Source of the DNA: Acidobacteriaceae bacterium
GTDB lineage: Bacteria; Acidobacteriota; Terriglobia; Terriglobales; Acidobacteriaceae
NCBI GenBank assembly: GCA_003151335.1
Contig: PLXE01000105.1
Coordinates: forward strand, 1-64,000
Direction of reading: 5' to 3'
Length of the DNA stretch: 64,000 bases
Of this stretch, positions 43,266-52,986 are shown piece by piece. A program made the position numbers and the translations under genes. Numbering within the stretch: position 1 is the first letter of the stretch; the number at the start of each line of letters is the position of its first letter. The notes below the pieces were generated by a model. It was not told the origin of the DNA. It did no database searches and saw only the letters and a program-made list of their open reading frames with translations.

Positions 43266-45788
43266 TCACATAGTCCAAGTTACGCGCTCCAGCTGGTTGG
43301 TGATTTCCTCGGCTGGCGTTGCGGGCGGAAAGCGCATGGGCTTGCCAATCACGACCGTCAGTTCTCCGGGACGCGCAATCTTGTGCCCGGCCATCTTCAT
43401 CTGGTACAAGCCATCGATCCGCATGGGGACAACCGGGACATTCAGCCGCGACGCCAGCATTCCGACACCCGAGCGGAACGGCGACGGCTTGCCATCCGGC
43501 GTGCGCACACCTTCGGGATAAACCAGAACGCTGTAGCCTCGGTCCACCGATTCACCCGCGTAGGCGAAACTCTCGCGCACGCCCGATCGCTGGGGCAGCG
43601 GAAAGACGTTGAACAGGGCAACTACCAGATAGTAGCCGGCCCGGTACGCCAAGCGCACGACGGGATTCCAGGTTGCCGGCGGCCGCCACATCTCCCACAG
43701 CATCTCTCCCCACATGCCGACCGCGAGCTTGTGCCGCACCCGGGGCGGAAGCGCGATCAGCGCGAAGCCAACATCGATGTAGGTGACGTGATTGCAACTG
43801 ATGAGGAACGGCCCGTCGATACCGCGCAGGTTCTCGCGGCCAACGATCCTGGGGTGCGCCATGATCATGGTCGCCGGCCAGGTGAGCAGGTAGTAGATGA
43901 AGCTACGAATCCACGTGGTGGGCCAGCGCTGCGCCCATCGCGGATACCGATACCCGCTCTGCGGCGACTTCTGCGGCCCGCGCAGCAAACGTTCGAGATC
44001 GCCAACCGTGCTGACGCTGGTGAAGTTCGCCTCGTTGAGATCGACCTGGTAGCGGTCTTCCAGCGCGCTCATCAGCTCGACGCGGTCCATGGAGCTCAGG
44101 TTCAGGTCTCCATCGAGCCTGGCATCGGGAGTGAGTGGGCCGGTGCTGCGTCCAGTAACGCGCGCGATCAGCTCCGCCAAAGCGCCCTGCGGTACGCTGG
44201 CTCCATCGTTGCCCGAGGCGAAGTGTTGCTGCACCGCCTGCTGGATGGCGGCGATCTTGGGTTTCTGCGTGGGAGTGCGCGGGAAGTCTTGCTCGGGCCA
44301 CACCAACCAGCGGCGCATCTGCTGATACTCCGCGAGTTGCTGGTTGGCACGCCTGACCGCTGGCTCTGGATCGACGGAGTCGCGCAGGATGAGCACGGCG
44401 CAAGGCTCGGCGTTGCCTCCCTGCTCCAGGCCGACGACCACGCACTCGCGTATCGCGGGCTGTTGGCGCAGCGCATTCTCGAGGTCCTCGGGATAGATGT
44501 TCATCCCTTCGCGCGTCACGATGATATTTTTCTTGCGGCCCTTGAAATAGAGATTGCCTTCCCCGTCGAGTTCGCCAAGATCGCCAGTGCGAAACCAACC
44601 TGCCTCGCTCAACCCCGGCTTCAGTTCTTTTCCCTGCCAATAACCGGCAGCGACGTTGGCGCCGCGCACCAGGATTTCGCCGTTCTCATCGAGCTTGATC
44701 TCGCGGCCTTCGAGCACTTTGCCGATCGAGCGCCTGCTCATATGAAAGGGGTGGTTCAGGGAAATCAGCGATGTTGTCTCGGTGAGGCCATAGCCCTGAA
44801 TTACGACGAAGCTCAATCGCCGCCAGAACTCTTCGGTCTCGGCGTCGAGCGCCGCGCCCCCCGAGATGAAGGCCCAGAACTTCCATCCGAACTGGCTGTG
44901 AATTTTCCGGAAGCGCCACCAGCGCCGCACGAAGTGCTGGTTGTTTGCGGCTTCGAATTGTCGTTGGAACCACTGCCGCCGGCCCGCCGCATCGAAATCG
45001 CGCAGCAGCTTATCTTTCAGCGACTCCATCAGGCGCGGCACCGCGACCACCACCGATACGCGTTCTCGCTTGATGACATGCAGAACTTCCGTCGGGTTCA
45101 ACGTGTCCTGGAAGATCACGGTGGCTGACAGCAATTGCGGCAGGAAGATTCCCAGGAACTGCCCAAAGACATGGCTTAACGGCAGCAGATTCAAGAATCG
45201 CAGCGGATGAAAAATGCGCTCGTAGCGGAGGTATTTGCCGATCTCGCGCTCCAGCGGCTCCAAGTTGGCCAGGATGTTGCCATGAGTGATGACTACACCG
45301 CGCGGCTCGGCGGTCGTGCCGGAGGTGAAGACAATCTGCACCACATCATCGCGAGTGAGCGGCGGCGGAGCCACGGGCTGATCGGTGAGCGCCGCGAGCT
45401 GCTCGCGCAGGATTTCCAGGTTGATCTCTGCGATGCCCGGGACGTGGTTCTGCATCGAGCCAACACAGAGCCTGGCATCCACCTGTTGCGCGATACGCTG
45501 GGCGAAATCCGGGGCCGCGATCTTGTCGATGGGCACCACGATGGCACCGCGCAGCAGGCACCCGAAAAATGCGACAACCCACTCGGCGCAGTTCTCGCCC
45601 CAGAGGATGACCTTGTCGCCCTTGCCGATGCCGCGCCGTTCCAGCTCGCGCGCAAAGCGATACGCATTGCTCAGCACATCGCCATACGTCCATCGCTGCA
45701 TGCGATAACCGCGATGTTGAGCGTAGGCCGCCTCCCGAGCGTGGCGGCGGAAGTTATCGAGGTAGTCCAGGATGGTGGTGCGTGCCAT
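43266..45788 (-). CDS. Acyl-AMP ligase, acyl carrier and PlsC acyltransferase fusion
   Basis: An 840-residue three-domain enzyme. Residues 1-545 form an AMP-binding ligase with FTSGTTAEPRGVVITHGN, GYGLTET and WFRTGDLGELDG. Residues 560-640 form a carrier domain with the phosphopantetheine Ser in DLNLSSMDRVE. Residues 665-840 form a PlsC-like acyltransferase with the HxxxxD motif NHVTYID and the YPEGVRTPDG motif. It can be read as a self-contained machine that activates a fatty acid, holds it on the carrier and passes it to a lysophospholipid, as in Aas-type recycling. The ATG at 45788 is chosen; the frame extends upstream without family similarity. Its acceptor is unknown. Confidence 0.9.
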   Translation of the reverse strand: MARTTILDYLDNFRRHAREAAYAQHRGYRMQRWTYGDVLSNAYRFARELERRGIGKGDKVILWGENCAEWVVAFFGCLLRGAIVVPIDKIAAPDFAQRIAQQVDARLCVGSMQNHVPGIAEINLEILREQLAALTDQPVAPPPLTRDDVVQIVFTSGTTAEPRGVVITHGNILANLEPLEREIGKYLRYERIFHPLRFLNLLPLSHVFGQFLGIFLPQLLSATVIFQDTLNPTEVLHVIKRERVSVVVAVPRLMESLKDKLLRDFDAAGRRQWFQRQFEAANNQHFVRRWWRFRKIHSQFGWKFWAFISGGAALDAETEEFWRRLSFVVIQGYGLTETTSLISLNHPFHMSRRSIGKVLEGREIKLDENGEILVRGANVAAGYWQGKELKPGLSEAGWFRTGDLGELDGEGNLYFKGRKKNIIVTREGMNIYPEDLENALRQQPAIRECVVVGLEQGGNAEPCAVLILRDSVDPEPAVRRANQQLAEYQQMRRWLVWPEQDFPRTPTQKPKIAAIQQAVQQHFASGNDGASVPQGALAELIARVTGRSTGPLTPDARLDGDLNLSSMDRVELMSALEDRYQVDLNEANFTSVSTVGDLERLLRGPQKSPQSGYRYPRWAQRWPTTWIRSFIYYLLTWPATMIMAHPRIVGRENLRGIDGPFLISCNHVTYIDVGFALIALPPRVRHKLAVGMWGEMLWEMWRPPATWNPVVRLAYRAGYYLVVALFNVFPLPQRSGVRESFAYAGESVDRGYSVLVYPEGVRTPDGKPSPFRSGVGMLASRLNVPVVPMRIDGLYQMKMAGHKIARPGELTVVIGKPMRFPPATPAEEITNQLERVTWTM

Positions 45789-45900
45789 CTGCTGACAGTT
45801 TAACCGTTGGAAGGAGCGGCAGTGCGAGGCTGAGACCACGATTGCACCGAGACCAGACGCCAGCTATCGCGGGCCGCATATCCGTTGAAGTTGCTCTGGC

Positions 45901-45938
45901 CGGGAAAAGCAGGTCCCTCCGCTCGGTCGGGATGACAA
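45901..45938. repeat. Interspersed AGGTCCCTC-type repeat
   Basis: Its reverse complement aligns with 38902-38929 (CATCCCG, then CGAGGGACCTGCTT), and a more distant relative lies near 55470-55510. All are intergenic. Confidence 0.5.
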
Positions 45939-45961
45939 AACAAAAGGGCCTGCTCTGCCAA

Positions 45962-47662
45962 TCATGGAGCGCGGCGTAACTCCAAATCGCGGGCGGCCGC
46001 GTTTTCGACTTTCTCGATCACCACGATGGCCACCCACTCATTGTTGCGATTCAGGTAGCGAATCACCCGGCCGCCGAGAACGTTCGCAACTTGTTGCGGG
46101 GCCAGATCCTGGTGATAGTCGAAGAAGCGTTCCTGAAGTTGCTCGCCGAAGGGCAAACTCCGCAACAGAGGATGCGCTGGCTGCCACTTGGTCGGAAACA
46201 ACAGCGCCACCTCAAACTGATCGGTAGCTTGCGCGGCCCCCTCGATTTCGAGGACCGAGAAGTTCTCGATGGGTACCACCGTGAGCGGCTGTTTGACGTA
46301 TCCCAGGAACGGGCGCGTAAGCTCATCGGAAGCCGGCCACGCCGTGAGCACGCGCGCGTGTGGGAAGCGCATCGCCAATTCATCGGCGGCCTGTTTGTGG
46401 ACGATGACGTAATCGCGATACAGCAACGTATCCTCAGGAGCGATGCGATAGGGCGGCGGAGTGAGCAGCGCGAACCCAAACGCCACGCAAGCCACTGCGA
46501 TCCACGATGCCCAGCGCCGGATGCGACGCCACAGGGTGGAAACGCAAAGCAGGATTACCAATGGCACAACCGGAAGCAGGTAGCGAGCCAGCACCGCGCC
46601 TCCCAGCGCGGACAGGGCCACGACATGTGCCAGGATGACCACCCCAAACACGAACTGCACATTGATGGGAATGCGGGGACGTGGGGTGCCATCGGGCTCC
46701 TGTAGCGGGGGACAACTCATGGCGTAGGCTGCGGCCAGCGTCAGCACAAACAGGTTCAGATAGCCCAGCGCGTGCCAGAGCCGTATCAGGATCGCAAGCA
46801 CGATGCGCAGTGGAGTGAGCGTAGCTTGCAGGTTGTAACGCAGGTACTCCGGATTGCCAAAATAGAAGCCGGTTCGGTGATGGTGATAAAGGAACCACAG
46901 GGCGAGCGGGACCAGGCACAACAGAAACGAGAAGGCGGCCAGCCGTCTCCTACCCATGCACAATGTTTCGGCCCCTCGCACCTTGCCTTGCAGAACGGGA
47001 CACAGCAACTCCCAACCCAGCAGCGCCAGAGGCGTAACAATGGCAGTTTCCTTGGCGAGAGGCGCAAGAGCCAAGAACACGATGGTAGCTGCCGGTCTTC
47101 GCTCCACGTACATTGCCAGTCCCCAAAGCGTCAGCGCGCAAACCATCATGTCGAGGTGGGCCAGCGAGCTCTGCGCAAAGAAAACGGAGTAGACCGAGGT
47201 GCACAAAACGGTTGCGGCAGCCACCTCTTCGTTGGCCACGTCGCACGCGAGCCGCCACAGCCCCAGCAGGGCAAACGCAGCGATCAGCAGCATCGCAGTT
47301 CGCGTCACCGCCGGGGTAAAGCCGCTGAACTTCCACCAGAACGCCAGCCACAGCATCACCAGCGGGGGATGTGCGTTGGAGAGCGTGGTGCTCGGAATCA
47401 GTGAACCGGTGAGTAAGAGATCGCGCGCCGCCGGAATAAAGTAGCCAGCTTCATCCCAGAAGTACGGCAGCCGCAATAAAGGAGCATGCGTGACGAATAG
47501 GAAGGCAAAAATGAGCGCGTAGGCGAAGAGGCATTCGCGCAGGTGCGTTGCGGCGTGAAGGACGCGCGCTTTGAAGGGGCACGCCTTCAGGCGTGTCGCC
47601 GACAATTGAGCATATGCCGGCTTTAGCCGCTGCGGGAACTCGTTCTCTTTGCCCTGTGGCAT
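45962..47662 (-). CDS. GT39-like integral membrane glycosyltransferase
   Basis: A 566-residue protein with about eleven hydrophobic segments and, in the first outer loop, LPYFWDEAGYF, an acidic pair like that of ArnT/PMT-family GT-C enzymes. The C-terminal 150 residues are soluble. Such enzymes move sugars from polyprenyl phosphate to lipids or proteins. The first 40 codons contain an inverted REP-like palindrome (47569-47597), so the true N-terminus may start later, although I find no better start codon. It stands alone between the ligase-acyltransferase and DUF3467 genes. Substrate unknown. Confidence 0.8.
   Translation of the reverse strand: MPQGKENEFPQRLKPAYAQLSATRLKACPFKARVLHAATHLRECLFAYALIFAFLFVTHAPLLRLPYFWDEAGYFIPAARDLLLTGSLIPSTTLSNAHPPLVMLWLAFWWKFSGFTPAVTRTAMLLIAAFALLGLWRLACDVANEEVAAATVLCTSVYSVFFAQSSLAHLDMMVCALTLWGLAMYVERRPAATIVFLALAPLAKETAIVTPLALLGWELLCPVLQGKVRGAETLCMGRRRLAAFSFLLCLVPLALWFLYHHHRTGFYFGNPEYLRYNLQATLTPLRIVLAILIRLWHALGYLNLFVLTLAAAYAMSCPPLQEPDGTPRPRIPINVQFVFGVVILAHVVALSALGGAVLARYLLPVVPLVILLCVSTLWRRIRRWASWIAVACVAFGFALLTPPPYRIAPEDTLLYRDYVIVHKQAADELAMRFPHARVLTAWPASDELTRPFLGYVKQPLTVVPIENFSVLEIEGAAQATDQFEVALLFPTKWQPAHPLLRSLPFGEQLQERFFDYHQDLAPQQVANVLGGRVIRYLNRNNEWVAIVVIEKVENAAARDLELRRAP
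47569..47597. repeat. REP-like palindrome, inverted, inside a coding start
   Basis: CTTTGAAGGGGCACGCC then TTCAGGCGTGTC; the reverse complement has the CCTGAAGG core and CCCTTCAAAG tail of the copy at 28941. Confidence 0.7.
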
Positions 47663-47741
47663 CGCCCGCGCATCTATGCGCCGACCTCACAAAAACCGAA
47701 TTCTCTCAGGGGCCAAAGCCCAACTCTTCCACCGTCGATAC

Positions 47742-47770
47742 GGCACAGCTAAAGCTGTGCCCCTTCAAAG
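47742..47770. repeat. REP-like palindrome with CCCTTCAAAG tail
   Basis: GGCACAGCTAAAGCTGTGCC followed by CCTTCAAAG, intergenic upstream of the GT39-like gene; same architecture as 28941-28969. Confidence 0.75.
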
Positions 47771-47806
47771 ACAAGCCAGCCGGATCCCGCTCTCCCGGAA
47801 ACCACG

Positions 47807-48106
47807 CTAATGAATCGGGCCCATCCCGGGCCCCATGCGCGGATCCAGCTTGATCTCTCCGAAGGTGTTCTCGTAGTTCACCAGGTTCTGCTGCAGGATG
47901 GTGTAAAGCGCCTTGGCCTGCTGCGGACTCAAATAGATTCCCTGAAAGTTGCGCACCTCCACGCGGGTTTCGTCCTGCTGTTGCAGGGTGCCAAAAATCA
48001 GGAAGAAGTCCCACACGTTCACCCGCACTTGCACGCTGTTGGCATAACTTTCGCGGTAGTCGGGGGCATTGGTCAACTGAATCAATGGCTGCGGAGGATT
48101 CGACAT
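47807..48106 (-). CDS. DUF3467 family protein
   Basis: A 99-residue small protein matching the DUF3467 layout: VRVNVWDFFLIFGTL strand pair, EVRNFQGIYLSPQQAKAL and a helix ending in NYENTFGEI. The family is widespread with no defined role. GAGG five bases before the ATG supports the start. The last residues are Met/Gly/Pro-rich. It lies between the TonB-dependent receptor gene and the GT39-like gene, leftward as they are. Confidence 0.88.
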   Translation of the reverse strand: MSNPPQPLIQLTNAPDYRESYANSVQVRVNVWDFFLIFGTLQQQDETRVEVRNFQGIYLSPQQAKALYTILQQNLVNYENTFGEIKLDPRMGPGMGPIH

Positions 48107-48219
48107 GGTGACCTCGAAAATCGCAGTGTAGCAGAACAGTTGCCAGTAGTCAGTCGCCGGTTGTCCGGTTGAGACTCTGGAAACTCAGAACTGCGAACCG
48201 ACAGCTGGCAACTGGGAGC

Positions 48220-48250
48220 AAAAAACGGCGGCCCCGAAAGGGAGCCGCCG
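48220..48250 (-). terminator. Rho-independent terminator of the TonB-dependent receptor gene
   Basis: On the minus strand CGGCGGCTCCC and GGGGCCGCCG form a 10-bp GC-rich stem with a short TTTC-type loop, immediately followed by six T. It lies 23 bp after the stop at 48273. Confidence 0.88.
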
Positions 48251-48272
48251 AAGTGAAGCAGAGTCGAACTGG

Positions 48273-51200
48273 CTAGAAGGTGATCTTGCCCGCGAACTGG
48301 ATGATGCGTCCCGAAGGCAGACCCGGGAAGAACGATCCGTAAGGGCCAGTTGGCGGCGCCGCCGTGGTCGTGATCTGACCAAACGTTCCAGACGCCAGAT
48401 TGAGGTCAGGGTTGGTGAAATTCGGGTGATTGAAAATGTTGTAGAAGTTGGTGCTGAAGTTGAACATGAACCTCTCCGACAGCTTGAAGTTCTTGCCGAA
48501 GGTGACGTCGGAGTCGAAGAAGTGAGGTCCACGGTAACTGTTCCGGCGCTGGTTTGGCCACGCTCCGAACGCGTCCGACACTGTGAAGGCATTGGGGTCG
48601 AGGCACTGGCTGTTGCCATTGACGCAACTACCCGTTTGGCCATTCGGAGCAATCACGTTCGCCACCGTATTGCCCGGGCCATAGTTGGTAATAGCAGTGT
48701 TGCCATCAATGACGGTGAGTGGCAGACCCGAGCGCCAGAAGAAGTTCTCCGACAGAATCCAGCCACCCAAGACCTGGTTAGCAAAGCTGTTGCTGGACTT
48801 ATACGGTATCGTCCACACGTAGGTACCGTTGAAGCTGTTGCGGACATCGTAGTCAGCGTTGCCGTAGTTGTTGCACGACAGACAGAACGGGTTGATCTGA
48901 TATTGTAACGACCCGAACGTCTGAGAGGCGTTGTAGGGCTCGCCGCCCGCGTTGGAGATGTCATCCATCGTGTGACTCCAGGTATAGCTGAACTGGAAGG
49001 TCAACCCATACCGCGCGCGCTGGGATATGTTGGCGGTGATGCCGTTGTAGTTGGAGATGCCGCTGGAAGTGTACTGCTGAACCGCGGTGAATATGGGGGT
49101 GGGCGCCGTAGCAGGGAGCCCCAGCCCGGTGTCACCGTAGGCGTTTAAGCCTTCATTGTAGGTTGGGATATGAACGCCGTGGTTGCCCACGTAAGTCAAT
49201 CCCAGCGTGGTCTTGTCTCCCATCGCCTGTTGCATCCCGAAGCTCCACTGCTCCCAGTACGGAGTGTGGAAGGTCCCGATCTGGTTATGAATGGCCGGGG
49301 TGCGGAACTGGGATCCCAATAGTGCTTTGAGGGTGTTATAGGACGCCCCGCTGTCAAATCCCGCCATAATAGCCGCGGCCGACGCTGCGCCTTGAATATA
49401 CGGACTATTAGAGGTAGTGGTGTCGCCCCACGGCGCACCGGTGATACGGACTTCGACCAATCCAGGCAGGTTGGTCATGAATTGATCACCTATGATCGAA
49501 GGAAAGGCATCGTAGAAGATGCCAAAACCGCCGCGGAAGACGGTGTTCGGACCCAACGGTGACCACGCAAAGCCGAAGCGGGGCGCCAGGTCGATCTTGT
49601 CGGTGGCATTAAAAAGCTGGTGGTTGTGGCCGTTGATGATGGAGTTGTAGGGAGTGCTCTTGCTGAGCATACCCGCGGCCAACAGGTTCTCGAACGAGTT
49701 ATTCAGCAACGCAGAGCAATTGCGCTGGCAGACCGGATTGGAGTTCTTCTCCGCACGCAGGGCCAGGGTGAGTGTCAAGTTGCTGCTGACCTTCCACTCG
49801 TCCTGTGCATAGATGCCGATTCCCCAGAGAGCGACTGGCTGCTCTGTCGCGGACGGAAAGCGCTGCCGGGTCTGGTACGCAATGCCGTTGTAGAAATCGG
49901 TTTGGCCGCCATCGCCGTTGCCCGAAATGTCAAGCCCTAACACCTGAGGATTGTTGAGCACGCTGAAGGTGAAGTCGCTGATGTCATAACGACGGAAGTT
50001 AGCGCCGAACTTGAGGTTGTGCTTTCCCTTGGTCCAGGAGAGATCGTCGAGGAACTGATACTGCGTGACGTTACGTCCTTGTGGGAAGCTGTACACCGAT
50101 CCTCCCACTGTCGTCATGTTATACCCTAGCTCGATGAACCCATACGGGAAAAGGCTAGAGTCAATCTGGTTGAAGATGGCTTGGTAGTGGCTGAGGTCCG
50201 CGCTGAACTGGTTGGTGGTATTGGGGTTGATAATGTGGGTCCACCCAAACTGGCCATCGTATGCGGGCTGTTTGCTGGCAGCACTGAAAGCGGAGTTGAT
50301 GGGATCAGCGTACGTGGCCTGAATGCCGTGATCGATGCGGGTGCGGAAGTAGAACTGGTTGTTTTGCGACGGGTTCCAATCGATCCTGACGGGTAGGATC
50401 CATTCCTTTCCGGGCAAGGCCGGTGTCGCCGAGTATTGCGTGAAGCAGTTGTCCCCAGCTAATGCGGGGACGAAGAAGCCGCTGCCTGGGGTGTTCAGCA
50501 ACCCGCCGCAGTTGCCCCCATTTTGACTGGTATACGTTGCAATATTGACTGGGTTCATGCCTGGGTACCCTTTGGCACCTGCGAACAGGTTGAAATACCT
50601 CTGGTACAACCCAACCTCGGCCGGCGCGGTGGCTGCCAGGTTAGCCAGTGTCGCAGCAGCAAAAGCGGGCGTTGGTGCATAGACCGGCGTAGTCGAAGGA
50701 ACGATGTATTGGACAGCTTCGTAGTCCACGAAGAAGAAGAGTTTGTCCTTCTTGATCGGACCACCAAAATTCGCTCCCCACTGATTGTTGTTGGCAAAGG
50801 GACGCGGGGTTATCGGGCTGGTGTGATTGTTAAACCAGTCGTTGGCATCCAGGGTGCGGCCGGTCCACTCGTAAAAGACATTGCCGTGGTACTGGTTGGT
50901 ACCCGACTTGGTAACGTAGTTGATCTGGGCGCCGGCCTGCTGGCCGTACTGTCCAGAGTACGCGTTGCTAATGACGGTGGCTTCCTGCAGTTCGTTCCTA
51001 CCCAGGGTCAAGTTGGTGGCGCCTGAGTTGTTCAGGTTCAGGTAGGGATCCATATCGTTCTCGCCGTTAACCGTGAACAGGTTCGCAGTGGCGGGAAGTC
51101 CGTAGGCGCTGAAGTTGCCATATCCCTGGCCGGTGTTCATGGTCACGCCGGGCGCCGCCTGCGCAATGGCCGTGAGGTCATTGCCACCGTTTGGCGCGTT

Positions 51201-51641
51201 GGCGATAATGTTCTGGTCAAAATTGGTGGACAGGTTAGCGTTGTCCGTCTGCACCAAGGGCGGAGCACCGGTCACTTCCACCGTCGTTGAGCCAGCGCCT
51301 AGCGCCATCTTCACGTTAGCAACGGTGGTCTGGCCGACGCTTACGGAGTACTGACTCTGCGTCCTACTGAAGCCTTGGGCGGCTACGCCGACAGTATAGC
51401 TTCCCGGACCCAACAGAGAAAACCGGTAAAGACCGCTCGAGTTGGTTGTGGTAGTGCGGGTTTCGCCAGTGTCGACGCTTTTCAGCGTTACCGTGGCGTT
51501 TGCCAAAACAGCGCCAGTGGGGTCAGTGACCGTACCGGTCAAGTCGCCCGAAACGAGCGTCTGTCCGAAAGCTGAGGGTGCCATCAGGCAGGCCGCCAGC
51601 AACAACGCCAAAAGCGCATAAAATGCATGGAATTTTTTCAT
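48273..51641 (-). CDS. Oar-like TonB-dependent receptor with carboxypeptidase regulatory domain
   Basis: A 1122-residue outer-membrane protein. A signal peptide (ALLALLLAACLMAPSAFG) is followed by a carboxypeptidase-regulatory/CNA-B-like domain (about 25-105: GDLTGTVTDPTGAVLANATVTLK in pieces). Then come a plug region (NGGNDLTAIAQAAPG, NGENDMDPYLN) and a long beta-barrel rich in aromatic strands, ending in Phe as outer-membrane barrels usually do (GKITF). Acidobacteria carry many such proteins, thought to import oligosaccharides or other large ligands, but the ligand here is unknown. The ATG at 51641 has GAGG eight bases upstream. Transcription ends at a strong terminator. Confidence 0.9.
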   Translation of the reverse strand: MKKFHAFYALLALLLAACLMAPSAFGQTLVSGDLTGTVTDPTGAVLANATVTLKSVDTGETRTTTTNSSGLYRFSLLGPGSYTVGVAAQGFSRTQSQYSVSVGQTTVANVKMALGAGSTTVEVTGAPPLVQTDNANLSTNFDQNIIANAPNGGNDLTAIAQAAPGVTMNTGQGYGNFSAYGLPATANLFTVNGENDMDPYLNLNNSGATNLTLGRNELQEATVISNAYSGQYGQQAGAQINYVTKSGTNQYHGNVFYEWTGRTLDANDWFNNHTSPITPRPFANNNQWGANFGGPIKKDKLFFFVDYEAVQYIVPSTTPVYAPTPAFAAATLANLAATAPAEVGLYQRYFNLFAGAKGYPGMNPVNIATYTSQNGGNCGGLLNTPGSGFFVPALAGDNCFTQYSATPALPGKEWILPVRIDWNPSQNNQFYFRTRIDHGIQATYADPINSAFSAASKQPAYDGQFGWTHIINPNTTNQFSADLSHYQAIFNQIDSSLFPYGFIELGYNMTTVGGSVYSFPQGRNVTQYQFLDDLSWTKGKHNLKFGANFRRYDISDFTFSVLNNPQVLGLDISGNGDGGQTDFYNGIAYQTRQRFPSATEQPVALWGIGIYAQDEWKVSSNLTLTLALRAEKNSNPVCQRNCSALLNNSFENLLAAGMLSKSTPYNSIINGHNHQLFNATDKIDLAPRFGFAWSPLGPNTVFRGGFGIFYDAFPSIIGDQFMTNLPGLVEVRITGAPWGDTTTSNSPYIQGAASAAAIMAGFDSGASYNTLKALLGSQFRTPAIHNQIGTFHTPYWEQWSFGMQQAMGDKTTLGLTYVGNHGVHIPTYNEGLNAYGDTGLGLPATAPTPIFTAVQQYTSSGISNYNGITANISQRARYGLTFQFSYTWSHTMDDISNAGGEPYNASQTFGSLQYQINPFCLSCNNYGNADYDVRNSFNGTYVWTIPYKSSNSFANQVLGGWILSENFFWRSGLPLTVIDGNTAITNYGPGNTVANVIAPNGQTGSCVNGNSQCLDPNAFTVSDAFGAWPNQRRNSYRGPHFFDSDVTFGKNFKLSERFMFNFSTNFYNIFNHPNFTNPDLNLASGTFGQITTTAAPPTGPYGSFFPGLPSGRIIQFAGKITF

Positions 51642-52235
51642 ATTACGAACCTCTTCTCCTCGCACTACGTTCTTTCAAATCGCCAAGACCCTTCGAGGGG
51701 CATTATTTGGCAATGTCCGAGAAAGGTTAATGCAAGTGGCCTGCCACTCCCCTCCGCCTCAATAAGTAATGTAAATATATGAATACAAATGGGATCGAAA
51801 CAGGAAGACGAGGCTCATCCCATGAAGCTACCACTTTTCACAGATTCCAGCCTGGCAATCTCCAATTTCTTGGAGAATTGCGGCAACCTTGCACTGGGCT
51901 GAAATCATCCCGTCGCTTCGCGGTTAGTGGCTGGTGGCTCTGTCCCGCTCGCGAACCGGGCTATTTGGTGGCGACGCAGTCCCTATTGCCCAGCAAAGGC
52001 TTCCCCTGGTTGCGTAATAACGCGCGGAACCGGGCCGGTGTGCTGACATCATCGCGGCTCCACGCTGTACAAGGTGAAATCCGCCAGAGTCTCTTACTCA
52101 TTACTTTGCTTTCAGACAGAAAAGATTGGTTGACGCGGCGGGATGGGAATAGACTAGCCGGGGACGACTACCAAGCGGCGCAGTGCGAGGACGGAACCAC
52201 CAGGCTGGGCTCGCTGATTTCAAGAGGAGAAAACC
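51642..52235. other. Long intergenic region between divergent genes
   Basis: About 590 bp between the leftward receptor gene and the rightward exported-protein gene. It should contain both promoters. The rightward open frame from 51779 shows no family features and I do not call it. No repeat or structured element is obvious. Confidence 0.5.
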
Positions 52236-52943
52236 ATGGCTCGATTTGCCAATCATCTATTCCTAGTGACGCTCGCCGTAGCGCTCGCTACTTCACTCTG
52301 TCTGGGACAAAGTACAAATGCCGCCCAGCCCGGTCAAGCTTCCACACAGCCTTCTTCCTCACCTGCGCCGCCACAGACCACAACTCCGGCGGGTGCTGCC
52401 AAAGGGCACGGCGTCATGCCGGTGGAATTAACCAAGTCTCTAGACTCGAAGAAGCTGAAGGAAGGTGATCCGGTGACGGGCCGCATCGCTGCCGATTTGC
52501 GCATGAAGGACGGAACAGCGATTCCGCGCGGCAGCAAGGTGACTGGCCACGTGACTGAGGCGAAGGCGCGCTCCAAGGGCGATCCGCAGTCGGCGCTGGG
52601 AATAGTCTTCGACAAGATCAGCCTGCCAGGAGGGAAAGACCTAGCCATCAAGGGCGAGATCCAGGCGGTGGCCTCGAATCCGAATGCCGGCACGCAAGAT
52701 ACCGGGGTTCCTGCCCGTATGCCGTCCGCGGGTGAGGGTACGGGTGCGGGCACGTCGATGCCCCCACCACCCAGCACGCCCACCAGTCAGCAAACGGGCC
52801 GCCCGTTACTGAATGCACAGTCGAAGGGCGTTATCGGGATTCACAATCTTGCGCTGGCGGAGAATTCGGTGCTCATCTCCACCGGCAAGAATGTGAGCCT
52901 GGATAGCGGGACGCAGTTGATGCTTCAGGTAGAGGTCGAGTAA
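52236..52943 (+). CDS. Exported protein of unknown function
   Basis: A 235-residue protein with a signal peptide (FLVTLAVALATSLCLGQ), a Ser/Gln/Pro-rich linker (about 26-52), then a beta-rich domain (about 58-145: GDPVTGRIAADLRMKDG, IPRGSKVTGHVTEAKA in pieces). A Pro/Ser/Thr linker follows and then a last strand pair. The IPRGSKVTGHV segment recalls the beta-barrel of VirB10/TrbI-like proteins, where a similar phrase occurs, but no secretion genes are near. GGAG eight bases before the ATG is a good site. It converges on the VWFA gene. Confidence 0.72.
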   Translation: MARFANHLFLVTLAVALATSLCLGQSTNAAQPGQASTQPSSSPAPPQTTTPAGAAKGHGVMPVELTKSLDSKKLKEGDPVTGRIAADLRMKDGTAIPRGSKVTGHVTEAKARSKGDPQSALGIVFDKISLPGGKDLAIKGEIQAVASNPNAGTQDTGVPARMPSAGEGTGAGTSMPPPPSTPTSQQTGRPLLNAQSKGVIGIHNLALAENSVLISTGKNVSLDSGTQLMLQVEVE

Positions 52944-52986
52944 CTCCGGGCGCTCGCTCAGCTTGGAGGACGAAGTCGCCCGACGC

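Noticed and set aside
51779-52468. 229-codon rightward frame in the receptor/exported-protein gap
   Set aside because: Overlaps a well-supported gene in another frame and lacks signal, domain or ribosome-binding site.
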